Of a stretch of DNA of 64,000 nt, positions 38,339 to 46,682 are shown piece after piece. Under the pieces are notes generated by a model that saw only the letters and a program-made list of their open reading frames with translations, had not been told where the DNA came from and made no database searches. The stretch comes from Geobacter sp. UBA5735. Lineage in GTDB: Bacteria; Desulfobacterota; Desulfuromonadia; Geobacterales; Geobacteraceae. Positions within the stretch are counted from its first letter, which is position 1. Each line of letters begins with the position of its first letter. Location of the stretch: the NCBI GenBank assembly GCA_002419385.1, contig DIFZ01000061.1:1-64000 (forward strand), in the 5' to 3' direction. Made by a program: the position numbers and the translations under genes.

Positions 38339-38854
38339 TCAGGATGCCTTGACGATGAACCTGCTTTCCGGCTCACCCATGGCAATGCTCGCTTCCTCGG
38401 TTACGGCATAGCTTTTCAAAGGCCTGCTGAATGCAGCCCCGAACATTGCCGCCACATAACCGCAGGTAAAGTAGTTGAGCGGTTTGTCGTTCTGTCCCCA
38501 TTTCATGACCCATCCCTGATCCAGGTGGGAATTGACCAGGCGGACCTCGCCGCCGTTTTCGTCACCGGTAATGACCATCTTGCCGAGGCCGAAAACCGAA
38601 TAATATTCTCTTCCCACATTGCATCTTTCCTGTGCGGAAGTTATACCGTTCTTCTGGATGTAGTCGTCGAAAACCGCCCGCATCGTCTCCTCGACGACAT
38701 CCTGCAGGATCCCCGGTCCTCCCAGATCGCCCATATCCTCGGCCAGCTTGGTTATGAGCGACAGGTAGTGATGGGAATGCATGACAACAGGATGGCCGTT
38801 GAGAAACTGCCGGTTCGTTTCGGCATCCATGGTGAAATTCAGTGTCAGCGGCAT
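38339..38854 (-). CDS. V4R-like small-molecule-binding protein, copy 1
   Basis: 171 residues with the V4R-like layout: a helical N-terminus (HSHHYLSLITKLAEDMG), a beta segment GKMVITGDENGGEVRLVNS, then NYFTCGYVAAMFGAAF and SYAVTEEASIAMGEPESRFIV. The E-x-x-C and C-x-F cysteines of classical members are replaced by Ser, Glu or Arg, so metal binding is doubtful. ATG 38854 follows AGGAGG and lies 25 bases from repeat copy B. Confidence 0.68.
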   Translation of the reverse strand: MPLTLNFTMDAETNRQFLNGHPVVMHSHHYLSLITKLAEDMGDLGGPGILQDVVEETMRAVFDDYIQKNGITSAQERCNVGREYYSVFGLGKMVITGDENGGEVRLVNSHLDQGWVMKWGQNDKPLNYFTCGYVAAMFGAAFSRPLKSYAVTEEASIAMGEPESRFIVKAS

Positions 38855-38879
38855 TTATGGCACCTCCTAGAATGTCTCC

Positions 38880-39040
38880 GTCCGGAACCCGGACGAACAG
38901 ACTAATGGCTTCGATTCGGGAACGTTTTTTTGATCTGGCAAGGAAACCAGGGGGTTGCGCGGAGACAACTCGGGAACTCCGCACAAGCAAGCCCTCAGGT
39001 TGACGCAGCCAGGGCAGAAAAGCCGTTTCCGGATGGAAAC
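38880..39040 (-). repeat. Structured dispersed repeat, copy B
   Basis: Reverse-complement relative of copies A and C, ~161 bp and somewhat degenerate. The GTTTCCGGATGGAAAC palindrome is at 39025-39040 and touches the stop codon of the upstream Roadblock gene. The closing hairpin GTCCGG/CCGGAC is at 38880-38894. The inner hairpin and second palindrome are eroded. It occupies the intercistronic gap inside the FIST/V4R/Roadblock operon. Confidence 0.82.
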
Positions 39041-39813
39041 TAGAATGAATGGGAAAGCTCTTCGAAAAGCTTCTTCGTCTTGTGCCGGATAATACCGAGT
39101 TTGGATGCATCCGGCGTTATGACCGCTGCAACTGCGTCACCGACGGGTTTGCACAAGATGACGGCACGACCGTATTCTATGAACATGTCCTGGAACCTGT
39201 CGACGTTCAACTCGCTTCCCATCTCCTCGATACCGTTGATCGCATGGGCCAGCGAGGCGCCCAGTTCATCGATGTTGACCCGGGCACTGCTGCCGGCGGA
39301 TTCAATGACGAAACCGTCCCTGCCGACCACGACGACAGCATCTATGCCGGATATTTCCAGCAAATCGTTGAGCACTTCGTTTGATCCTCTCCCACCCTGC
39401 ATATCAAGACTCCTTTCTTCGACTGCCTTCGTCGGGTTCGACTGATTCTCCTTGACCTGTTTGTCCAAAAGGACCACCGCTTCCATGATGGCATGCTGGA
39501 CCGAAAGACCGACATTTGTCTTCGACGCGACGGCACCGGGCTGGAAGTGGAACGTCCCCTGGTCCCATGCAAGCAGATCCGCCAGCCCCTCCAGTCCCGC
39601 CAGATCCCCTGAAACCGCGGAAACGAGTTCGCCGGCGACGAAATGTATCTTTCCTTCCTGCCCACCCGGATGCCTGACCAGCTGGATCATGCCGCTTTTG
39701 GCGCTGGAGGAGAGAAACTGGAGGAGATCCGTTATATTGGTCAGGGACAGATTGCCTTTCAGGCTGGTGTCGCCTTTACCCGCCGCCATGCTTTCTTCAT
39801 ACTGAACAGGCAT
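39040..39813 (-). CDS. DUF4388 plus Roadblock/LC7 protein
   Basis: 257 residues. The N-terminal ~110 residues are a clear DUF4388 domain (LKGNLSLTNITDLLQFLSSSAKSG... with G-x-I-x-F-x-x-G-E-L and WDQGTFHFQPG). The C-terminal ~115 are a Roadblock/LC7 domain (ISGIDAVVVVGRDGFVIESAG). The same fusion occurs in regulators of gliding and chemosensory systems. ATG 39813 follows AAGAGGG. It lies between the FIST gene and repeat B. Confidence 0.8.
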   Translation of the reverse strand: MPVQYEESMAAGKGDTSLKGNLSLTNITDLLQFLSSSAKSGMIQLVRHPGGQEGKIHFVAGELVSAVSGDLAGLEGLADLLAWDQGTFHFQPGAVASKTNVGLSVQHAIMEAVVLLDKQVKENQSNPTKAVEERSLDMQGGRGSNEVLNDLLEISGIDAVVVVGRDGFVIESAGSSARVNIDELGASLAHAINGIEEMGSELNVDRFQDMFIEYGRAVILCKPVGDAVAAVITPDASKLGIIRHKTKKLFEELSHSF

Positions 39814-39984
39814 TGTAGTACCCTCTTGAGGAACCAGCATCACAGTCCATTGGCGTTTTCGTATGCGTGACTGGTGAAATCAGGACACTACGGAATAGTT
39901 CCGCAGTGTCTCTCGGCCCACATGCAGGCACGGCTCTTTCACGGTGCAGGACTCGTCCGCAGCCGGCACCGCAGAGCCCGAAAC

Positions 39985-41091
39985 CTACCCGAAAACAAGC
40001 ATGGTCGCGGTCTGGTTGATGTGGCCTATGTATTGCTCGCCGTAGGTACTGAATCCTACCGTCTGATACGGCGCAAACAGCTTGCCGTATTCCCCGGCCA
40101 GGTTTTTCTGCTTCAGTTCAAGCGTCCTCAGAATGCAATTGAAATTGACAATGCCGGATATGCTCCCCAGCTCTTCCCTGGCCTGTTCCAGCGCCTCCCT
40201 GGTGTCGCCGATTATGTCGGTCGACTCGAGGATCGACAACTCCATGCCCTCCTTCACCCCGCAGTAGAAACGCATGGCTTCGCCGGAAATCTGCTGCGGG
40301 CTCCTCACATACGGCTCATCATCGATCACCAGGCCGATGGGGTTGTGCATGAAGTGTTTCGGCGCCTCTTCGGGGGGGACGCCCAGCAATTCCGCGTAGG
40401 CCGCAGCCGCGGGCATGTTGTTGAATTCGAGCACTTCGCGCTTTTCCTCGTCTGCCTTGGTCACCTCGAGATTCTTGCCCAGATCCCGGAAACTCTGGGT
40501 CTTGATGAAGGTAAAGCCGATCCCCGGTTTCAAGAGCGCCAGGACCGCGGAACCGGAGTGGCTCTTGCCGTGAGCGTAAAGATGGGTAGCGGCAAATTTC
40601 AGATCGTCACCGGCCGAGCCGCCGATGAAGGTCACATTGGTCAGGTCGCCGATCGTCTCCATGAGGCCTTCTTCAACGCCGCTCAACCCATCGACCAGGA
40701 TGATACCTACATACTCGCCGGGATCCATCTCCGCCATCGACACCTTGAAATAGCTTTCGAAGGATGAAAATGCCGCGCGCACCGAGTTCTCGTCCCTGAG
40801 ATTGCCCACCACCTCGATCTTGGCATCCTTCATTGCCTGACCGTCCCATGCCATGGCAACGATCGAATCGTTGAGCATGGCACCGGAAGCAATTTCCCCG
40901 GCGGTAGAGCAGCCGAATACCTGCGCCATGGGAAAAGCGTCCTGCATCTTCTTGCTGACACTATCGGGCACATATTTCGTGGAAGCGAAAAAAAGCACCA
41001 TTTCCGCTTCAAACAAATCCATCTGCTTGACGATATCCGCTACTGCCGCATCCACTGTGTCCATTGAAGAACACGCCGTCCGTATATGCAT
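39985..41091 (-). CDS. FIST N- and C-domain sensor protein
   Basis: 368 residues, soluble, containing a full FIST-N domain (VFGCSTAGEIASGAMLNDSI, ILVDGLSGVEEGLMETIG, FIGGSAGDD) and a FIST-C domain (AYAELLGV, HNPIGLVIDDEPYVRSP, GIVNFNCILR). FIST proteins are predicted small-ligand sensors, possibly for amino acids. There is no fused output domain, so a signal must pass to partners, presumably the V4R, Roadblock and ParA proteins downstream. ATG 41091 follows AAGGAGG. A small gene precedes it by 31 bases. Confidence 0.9.
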   Translation of the reverse strand: MHIRTACSSMDTVDAAVADIVKQMDLFEAEMVLFFASTKYVPDSVSKKMQDAFPMAQVFGCSTAGEIASGAMLNDSIVAMAWDGQAMKDAKIEVVGNLRDENSVRAAFSSFESYFKVSMAEMDPGEYVGIILVDGLSGVEEGLMETIGDLTNVTFIGGSAGDDLKFAATHLYAHGKSHSGSAVLALLKPGIGFTFIKTQSFRDLGKNLEVTKADEEKREVLEFNNMPAAAAYAELLGVPPEEAPKHFMHNPIGLVIDDEPYVRSPQQISGEAMRFYCGVKEGMELSILESTDIIGDTREALEQAREELGSISGIVNFNCILRTLELKQKNLAGEYGKLFAPYQTVGFSTYGEQYIGHINQTATMLVFG

Positions 41092-41122
41092 GATTATCCT
41101 CCTTATCTGTAAAAAAGTAACT

Positions 41123-41314
41123 CTACCTGAGGTCCTGCATCATCTTCTCGAGCTTGCCGATGACTGTCGGGTCGTCGTCCGACTGCAGCGTGTACCTGTT
41201 GGGATTGATACCCTTGAGGATGAGCTTGGTCTTGATCACCCGCTCGAGCATGGGGTTGTCCTTCGCCCTCTGGTTGATGATGGCGTCTATCATCTGCCTT
41301 ATTTTCCCTGCCAT
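41123..41314 (-). CDS. Small conserved-looking protein, first gene of the FIST operon
   Basis: 63 residues, basic N-terminal helix (MAGKIRQMIDAIINQRAKDN) and an acidic C-terminal helix. No domain is recognised. ATG 41314 lies after AGGGGG. A longer upstream frame has a composition unlike a protein and is rejected. It is closely followed by the FIST gene and sits directly downstream of the operon promoter. Confidence 0.65.
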   Translation of the reverse strand: MAGKIRQMIDAIINQRAKDNPMLERVIKTKLILKGINPNRYTLQSDDDPTVIGKLEKMMQDLR

Positions 41315-41495
41315 GAATCCACCCCCTAATGATGATATTTTCTGGACGTTGCAAGTTCCGGAACCTGAGGTCAATGGTCTGTGGCGGACGGTTGGTGTTT
41401 CCGAAAAAGGGCAGGAACGAGTCCACCATACTTGACAGCGTTGGATGACGAGCTGATATTCTGGCAATTATCCTTTCTTCATCCATATTTTCGTC

Positions 41496-41525
41496 TTTAT
41501 ACTTCATTAAGCGCTTCAATGTCAA
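41496..41525 (-). promoter_or_regulatory. Sigma70-type promoter of the FIST/V4R/Roadblock/ParA operon
   Basis: On the minus strand a perfect TTGACA (41525-41520) and TATAAA (41501-41496) are 18 bases apart. The sequence upstream (41526-41600) is strongly A/T rich, like an UP element. Transcription would begin near 41489, leaving a ~175-base leader before the ATG at 41314. Confidence 0.7.
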
Positions 41526-41774
41526 TACATTAATAATATTAATTTCAACGAAATATTGATATTATTTTCAATGTCTGTTTCTTCGCATAATAAAAACATT
41601 TTCAATTAGTATTACGAAATAAAACAAGAAGCTGTGACAGAGATCACCATAACATGGATATTTATCCCGGATACAGGAACTGGCATTGAGAAGACAAAAA
41701 CTTTCAGGAAGTAATGAAAAAATCAAGGAATTGCATGCGGAAGGGTAAACGGCACGGGGAAAAAGGGTGGGAGC

Positions 41775-42269
41775 TCACCCCCCCGTTCTCCCCCTGGCAG
41801 CCTTGACTTCGGCCCAGTGCCGGACCCCCTTTTCCCGCGTCCGCTCGAATCTCATGACCGGCACACTCAGGCCGCAACCATTCTCGACCCCTTTCACATC
41901 GAGCCGGATAACCTGGCGAACGATTTCCGGATCGCCATCGGGAAAGAGAGCTACCGACTCTTCGAAACGGGGATCCCCTTTGCGGATCAGAGTCCCGGTG
42001 CAAAATACTTTCATGATGCGCGGTTCTTCATCGAAGGAACAGAACATAACCGTCACGCTCCCCCCGGCCTCAACATCCAGAGCGGTCCGGTTTGTGCTTC
42101 CGGGATAGTCCAGCATCAGCACGGTGGAACCGTCCGGGAAAATGATACCACCCTCGCCTTTGGGCGCCAGATTCACCTCCCCGCCACTGGAGCTTGCGAC
42201 AAAGAACATCCTTTGCCGTGCCGCAAACTCACGGTCTCCCTCCTTCAGCGATGCATACTGCTTTGACAT
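41775..42269 (-). CDS. Pyridoxamine 5'-phosphate oxidase-family (flavin-binding split-barrel) protein
   Basis: 164-residue split-barrel protein. It shows RQRMFFVASS near the start and VNLAPKGEGG, LMLDYPGSTNRT and VTVMFCSF further on, the usual FMN-binding pattern of this superfamily. Physiological substrates of such small members are mostly unknown, with nitroreductase- or F420/FMN-linked roles possible. ATG 42269 follows AAGGAGG. It is monocistronic and divergent from the PPDK-like gene. Confidence 0.85.
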   Translation of the reverse strand: MSKQYASLKEGDREFAARQRMFFVASSSGGEVNLAPKGEGGIIFPDGSTVLMLDYPGSTNRTALDVEAGGSVTVMFCSFDEEPRIMKVFCTGTLIRKGDPRFEESVALFPDGDPEIVRQVIRLDVKGVENGCGLSVPVMRFERTREKGVRHWAEVKAARGRTGG

Positions 42270-42547
42270 GAAGTCCTCCTTCCGGGACAGGGGTCATTAT
42301 GAATGCCTCCTGCTTCCAGCTATTTTCGTGTACTATATCTGATTGACGCACACAATCAAAAGCAACTCGTCAAACTATAGACATCCGAAATTGCTTCGTC
42401 AAGCCGGAAGCAAAAAGTGCCGGAAGCAAGGAAAATAAATCATTTCCATGCTTCTCCCGATATGGTACATTTTTTTGTTGTAGCGTCTTTGTCCGCAAAC
42501 CCGGACCGGCAAACCATTGGTCATCTCATGCAAGCACCCCATAAGCC

Positions 42548-45500
42548 ATGCAAATGAAAAAATTCGTCTCCAAGGCCCTTGAAGTCAACCTTGCCGTAAC
42601 CCGCTCCAAGATCGAAATCCCGCCGGACCACCAGTGGTTTCAATCGCTTTCCGGTTCCCATTTCGGAATCAACAAACGGGCCGGCGAACTGCTGAACGAA
42701 TACCACCACCCCTACTCCAATCCGGAACTGGTGGTGGACCTGCTCCGCAGGATCGCACTTGATGATCTCTGGTTCTACCTCTCCCTCCCCGAGCATGAAA
42801 GGGCGCTGGGAATCCTGGCAGACATGTTCGAGGACCTGCTGCGCCTGCCGCTGCCGGACCTGCACCAGGAGAGGGCGTTCCAGACCCTCTGCGAACTGGC
42901 CGATTCACTGCACCGCCAGAAAAAGTATCCTCTGTCCGTCATGGACCGGATCATGGCCCTGATCAGGGAAATCCTTCCGCTCAACCGTTTCGTCATGGTC
43001 CGTTCATCCGGTTTCATGAAGGAACGGCTGAATAACCTGGCCACAGACCCCAGATATGCTGCGACTGCGCTGGAGTCGCTCCGCATGGCACTGGAAGAGA
43101 ACATCAGCTTCTGGGAAAAGAGCACATCCATCGAGTCATGGCTGGCCAACAAGAAATCCCTGTTCCGTTCCGACATGAACGAACGGATAGCATACATAGG
43201 CGGGCCTTACTTCTCCAGCCTGAAGGGCCAGCTTGAGGCCGCCCGAACCTGGGCAGAGCTCCGGCAGGTGGCGGATTTCTCCTCCATCGCCAACCGTTTC
43301 CGCAGCTGCCTGGATGAAGAAGAGCCTGCGCTGGACCGTATCTACTATCTCTTTTATCTCATGGGCCTGCCGGGGATGTCACATCTGAAAGACCACCTCC
43401 TCTGGGACCTGAACCGCATGCTCCGCATCGTGAAGAACGCCTGCAGCGAAAAGGAAATGAAGATGTTCCTGGAGAGGATCTTCCACCTCTTCGAATCCCA
43501 GAAGGCCGGGCATATGGGGACGCTGCTGGACTGCATCCTCACCCTGGGGAAAGAGGTCATCGACCTGGGGAACCCCCCTATAATCAATCACTTCGTGGAC
43601 CGGCTCATAACGTTCGGTTTCGTCCCGGGAAATGTCTTCGGCATCAACCAGGACTGGCAGGTATGCATCGACAAGAACCATATCAAGAACATCAGGGTCT
43701 GGATGGAACTGATCCAGTGCAACCCCGGCAGGATGATGAAACTCCTGTCAGCGCTGGTCGTGAACCTCCGGGTCGGTGGGATCTTCATCTCCGACACCGA
43801 CCTGTTCCAGCGCGACATCACCAAGCTGCTCAACTCCGATGTCACCCCCAGCTACAAGATGATAAAGCAGCTTGCCAGGATATTCCCGGTCTACTACAAC
43901 GAGATCGGCGCCGAGGGCGATCTGCGCGACATAACCACCCGGATGGACGAGGTTTCCTTCCGCCAGGACCGCCTGATCCATTTCCTGCGGAAACAGGTCC
44001 ACACCGAGAGCAACAATACCCATATCGAGCTGACGCGCCGGATCCTCCGTTTCTGGTTTGACGGAAAGATCGAATCCCTCTCCGGACTGGTGCCACAGGA
44101 CGTCTATGCATCCCTCCTCAACTCCGGCGAATGGTTCGAGCCGGTCCATGGCATCGTTGCCTCCCTGTGCGACAAGTACAAGCTGGAGCCCGAAGAGCTC
44201 CTCGACCTGGAGGATCTGAACCTTGCCAAACACCTCAAGGGTTGCCCGAAGCGGGACCAGGTGCGGTTCAAGGGGCTCGTGGACCTGCACCGGCTGCTGA
44301 AGGTGAAATATACCCTCGACTACCGGAACATCATACCGGTAATGCATCAGCTCCACATCTTCCCGGATGACGAGATCGAGGAATTGCGGAAGTATCTTGA
44401 CGAAAACAACGCCGAGGCCGCGCTGAGGCGGGTATACTGCTTCATGGAGAAACTGCGCGAAATCATCCTGAATCCGGAGACATCGGAGGCGTGCGAGGAT
44501 ATCTATCTCAAACGGCACATCGCTGCCGGCATCCCCTCCATGTACGGCAAATACCATGAACCCAAGTTCGAAGCCCTGGGCCTCACCTTCCGCCTGGAAA
44601 GACTGGCCTCCGCACTGATGGCGCAGCTGATCGGCCAGGTCAACATGAGTTACATCACCGCCAAGTCACTGCGTCGGATCGCCCGTCTCATAGAGCTTTT
44701 CCGCCACGGCCTGGCACTGGACGGCATAACCAACCAGGGATTAGACTCCAACCTCAAAATGTTCCAGTACAGCCTGACCTCGGCCAGCTTCAGCCTGGAA
44801 CAGTTCGTCAACCTGTTCCAGTTCATGGCCCAGAACATCAGGGAGATCATCCACGAATATTTTCTCAGGAATTTCGACACTCCCCTGAAAATCGTGGCAT
44901 TGCAGCAGACCAGGCTGTCCCCTCTGGCAGGGCCGCCTGACCAGCAGGAAGTGCACAAGATCTCGGAAAAATTCTACCGCGAGGTCCTCTCCTCCGCATT
45001 CCTGGTCCAGCAACTGGACAACTTCATCTCTGACGTGCTCAATACGCTGCGCAACATGGTGGGGAACCTGACTCCCGACGTTCTCCACAATGTCATGAGC
45101 TTTGACCCGGACCTGATCATCAGCCCCATCTGCCGCCCCACCCCGGAGATGGACAACCAGATATTTTTGGGCGCGAAAGCCTATTTTCTCAAACAGCTCT
45201 ACGCCAGCGGATTCCCTATCCCGCCAGGATTCGTGCTGACCACGGAACTGTTCCGCCACCGGCGTGCCATTCTCAAGCATCCCGAACTCACCGCCGAGAT
45301 CGAGGAACTGGTCCGGCAGAAAATCCTGGAACTGGAAGAGATGACCGGACTGAAGCTGGGCGACCCCGAGAAACCGCTCCTGTTCTCCGTCCGTTCGGGG
45401 ACCGCCATCTCCATGCCCGGCGCCATGGACACTTACCTGAACGTGGGAATGAACGACCGGGTTGCCGAGGGCTTGAGCCGCAAGCCGGGAATGGGGTGGA

Positions 45501-46633
45501 CCGCCTGGGACTGCTACCGCCGCTTCCTGCAGGGATGGGGCATGGCACACGGCATTCCCCGGGATGAATTCGACCGGAGAATCTCCCATTTCAAGCACCT
45601 CTACCAGGTGTCGCGCAAGGTCCAGTTCACCGAAACCCAGATCCGGGAAGTGACGCTCTCGTACCGGGGCCTGCTGAAGGAGCACCGGGTGCATGTGGAA
45701 CAGGATCTGTTCCGACAGATCATGCAGGCCATCCTGTCCACCATGGATTCGTGGTATACCGAACGGGCCAAAACCTACCGCCGCCACCTGCAGATTGCCG
45801 AGGAATGGGGTACGGCGGTCATCGTCCAGCAGATGGTGCTGGGCAACCTGGGCGCAGACTCGGGGACCGGCGTCCTCTTCACCCGTGACCCCCTGGAAGA
45901 GAAACCGGGAGTGAACCTCTACGGCGACTTCACCCTGTACAGCCAGGGAGAGGACGTGGTCGCCGGCCTGGTTCATACCCTGCCCATTTCGGAAAAACAA
46001 CGCAAGAGCATCCCGGGCAATATCAGGATCTCCCTGGAAAAGGATTTCCCCGCGGTCTACCAGGAGCTGCTCTACCGCTCCCGCCTCCTGGTGGAGTCCT
46101 ACGGCTTCAACCACCAGGAGATCGAGTTCACCTTCGAATCGCCGCGCAAGGAAGACCTCTACATCCTGCAGACCCGCGACTACACCACCAGCGAACCTGA
46201 GAAGCTCCGCGTGTTCGCCGCGGACCAGAAATCCATGCAGTTCCTGGGATCGGGAATCGGCATCGGCGGCGGCGCCATGAACGGAGTCATCGTCTTCGAC
46301 CGGGAGGACCTGAAAAACGCGGCAGACACGTTTCCGGACAAGAAGAAAATCCTGGTGCGTCCGGACACCGTGCCGGACGACATCGACATGATATTCGAGT
46401 GCGACGGCCTGCTCACCGCACGGGGGGGGGCGACATCACACGCAGCGGTCACGGCGGCGCGCCTCGGCAAGATCTGCATCGTCAACTGCAAGGTGCTCCA
46501 GGTCTCGGAATCGGAGAAAAGGTGCACCATCAGCGATGTGGAACTGAGACTGGGCGACGAAATCGCTATCGACGGAAGGCTGGGCAACATTTACCGAGGC
46601 AATTACCCGGTGGAGTATACTGAAGGCTACTAG
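42548..46633 (+). CDS. PPDK-like phosphotransferase with large unknown N-terminal region
   Basis: 1361 residues. Residues 1-~875 match no family I know and are helical and basic/hydrophobic mixed. From ~880 a PPDK-type ATP-binding domain follows (GFPIPPGFVLTTELF, FSVRSGTAISMPGAMDTYLN). Near the C-terminus is a phosphohistidine swivelling domain with GGATSHAAVTAARLG (His1298). The C-terminal TIM barrel that binds PEP/pyruvate in true PPDK is missing: only ~60 residues follow the histidine. It is therefore not a standard PPDK but an ATP-dependent dikinase with another acceptor, like glucan water dikinase in principle. The start is uncertain; no Shine-Dalgarno sequence is visible at 42548 or 42554. 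The GAPDH gene follows by 49 bases. Confidence 0.8.
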   Translation: MQMKKFVSKALEVNLAVTRSKIEIPPDHQWFQSLSGSHFGINKRAGELLNEYHHPYSNPELVVDLLRRIALDDLWFYLSLPEHERALGILADMFEDLLRLPLPDLHQERAFQTLCELADSLHRQKKYPLSVMDRIMALIREILPLNRFVMVRSSGFMKERLNNLATDPRYAATALESLRMALEENISFWEKSTSIESWLANKKSLFRSDMNERIAYIGGPYFSSLKGQLEAARTWAELRQVADFSSIANRFRSCLDEEEPALDRIYYLFYLMGLPGMSHLKDHLLWDLNRMLRIVKNACSEKEMKMFLERIFHLFESQKAGHMGTLLDCILTLGKEVIDLGNPPIINHFVDRLITFGFVPGNVFGINQDWQVCIDKNHIKNIRVWMELIQCNPGRMMKLLSALVVNLRVGGIFISDTDLFQRDITKLLNSDVTPSYKMIKQLARIFPVYYNEIGAEGDLRDITTRMDEVSFRQDRLIHFLRKQVHTESNNTHIELTRRILRFWFDGKIESLSGLVPQDVYASLLNSGEWFEPVHGIVASLCDKYKLEPEELLDLEDLNLAKHLKGCPKRDQVRFKGLVDLHRLLKVKYTLDYRNIIPVMHQLHIFPDDEIEELRKYLDENNAEAALRRVYCFMEKLREIILNPETSEACEDIYLKRHIAAGIPSMYGKYHEPKFEALGLTFRLERLASALMAQLIGQVNMSYITAKSLRRIARLIELFRHGLALDGITNQGLDSNLKMFQYSLTSASFSLEQFVNLFQFMAQNIREIIHEYFLRNFDTPLKIVALQQTRLSPLAGPPDQQEVHKISEKFYREVLSSAFLVQQLDNFISDVLNTLRNMVGNLTPDVLHNVMSFDPDLIISPICRPTPEMDNQIFLGAKAYFLKQLYASGFPIPPGFVLTTELFRHRRAILKHPELTAEIEELVRQKILELEEMTGLKLGDPEKPLLFSVRSGTAISMPGAMDTYLNVGMNDRVAEGLSRKPGMGWTAWDCYRRFLQGWGMAHGIPRDEFDRRISHFKHLYQVSRKVQFTETQIREVTLSYRGLLKEHRVHVEQDLFRQIMQAILSTMDSWYTERAKTYRRHLQIAEEWGTAVIVQQMVLGNLGADSGTGVLFTRDPLEEKPGVNLYGDFTLYSQGEDVVAGLVHTLPISEKQRKSIPGNIRISLEKDFPAVYQELLYRSRLLVESYGFNHQEIEFTFESPRKEDLYILQTRDYTTSEPEKLRVFAADQKSMQFLGSGIGIGGGAMNGVIVFDREDLKNAADTFPDKKKILVRPDTVPDDIDMIFECDGLLTARGGATSHAAVTAARLGKICIVNCKVLQVSESEKRCTISDVELRLGDEIAIDGRLGNIYRGNYPVEYTEGY

Positions 46634-46682
46634 CAGGCCGGCACCGGGATCATTACTACCGACAACCAAGGAGGGCTAGTTT

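Noticed and set aside
41530..41565. Fur box in the AT-rich promoter region of the FIST operon
   Set aside because: TGATATT...TTTTCA resembles half-sites but the spacing is one base short of 7-1-7.
44741..46114. 457-codon minus-strand frame opposite the PPDK-like gene
   Set aside because: Lies over the conserved ATP-binding region of the plus-strand gene.
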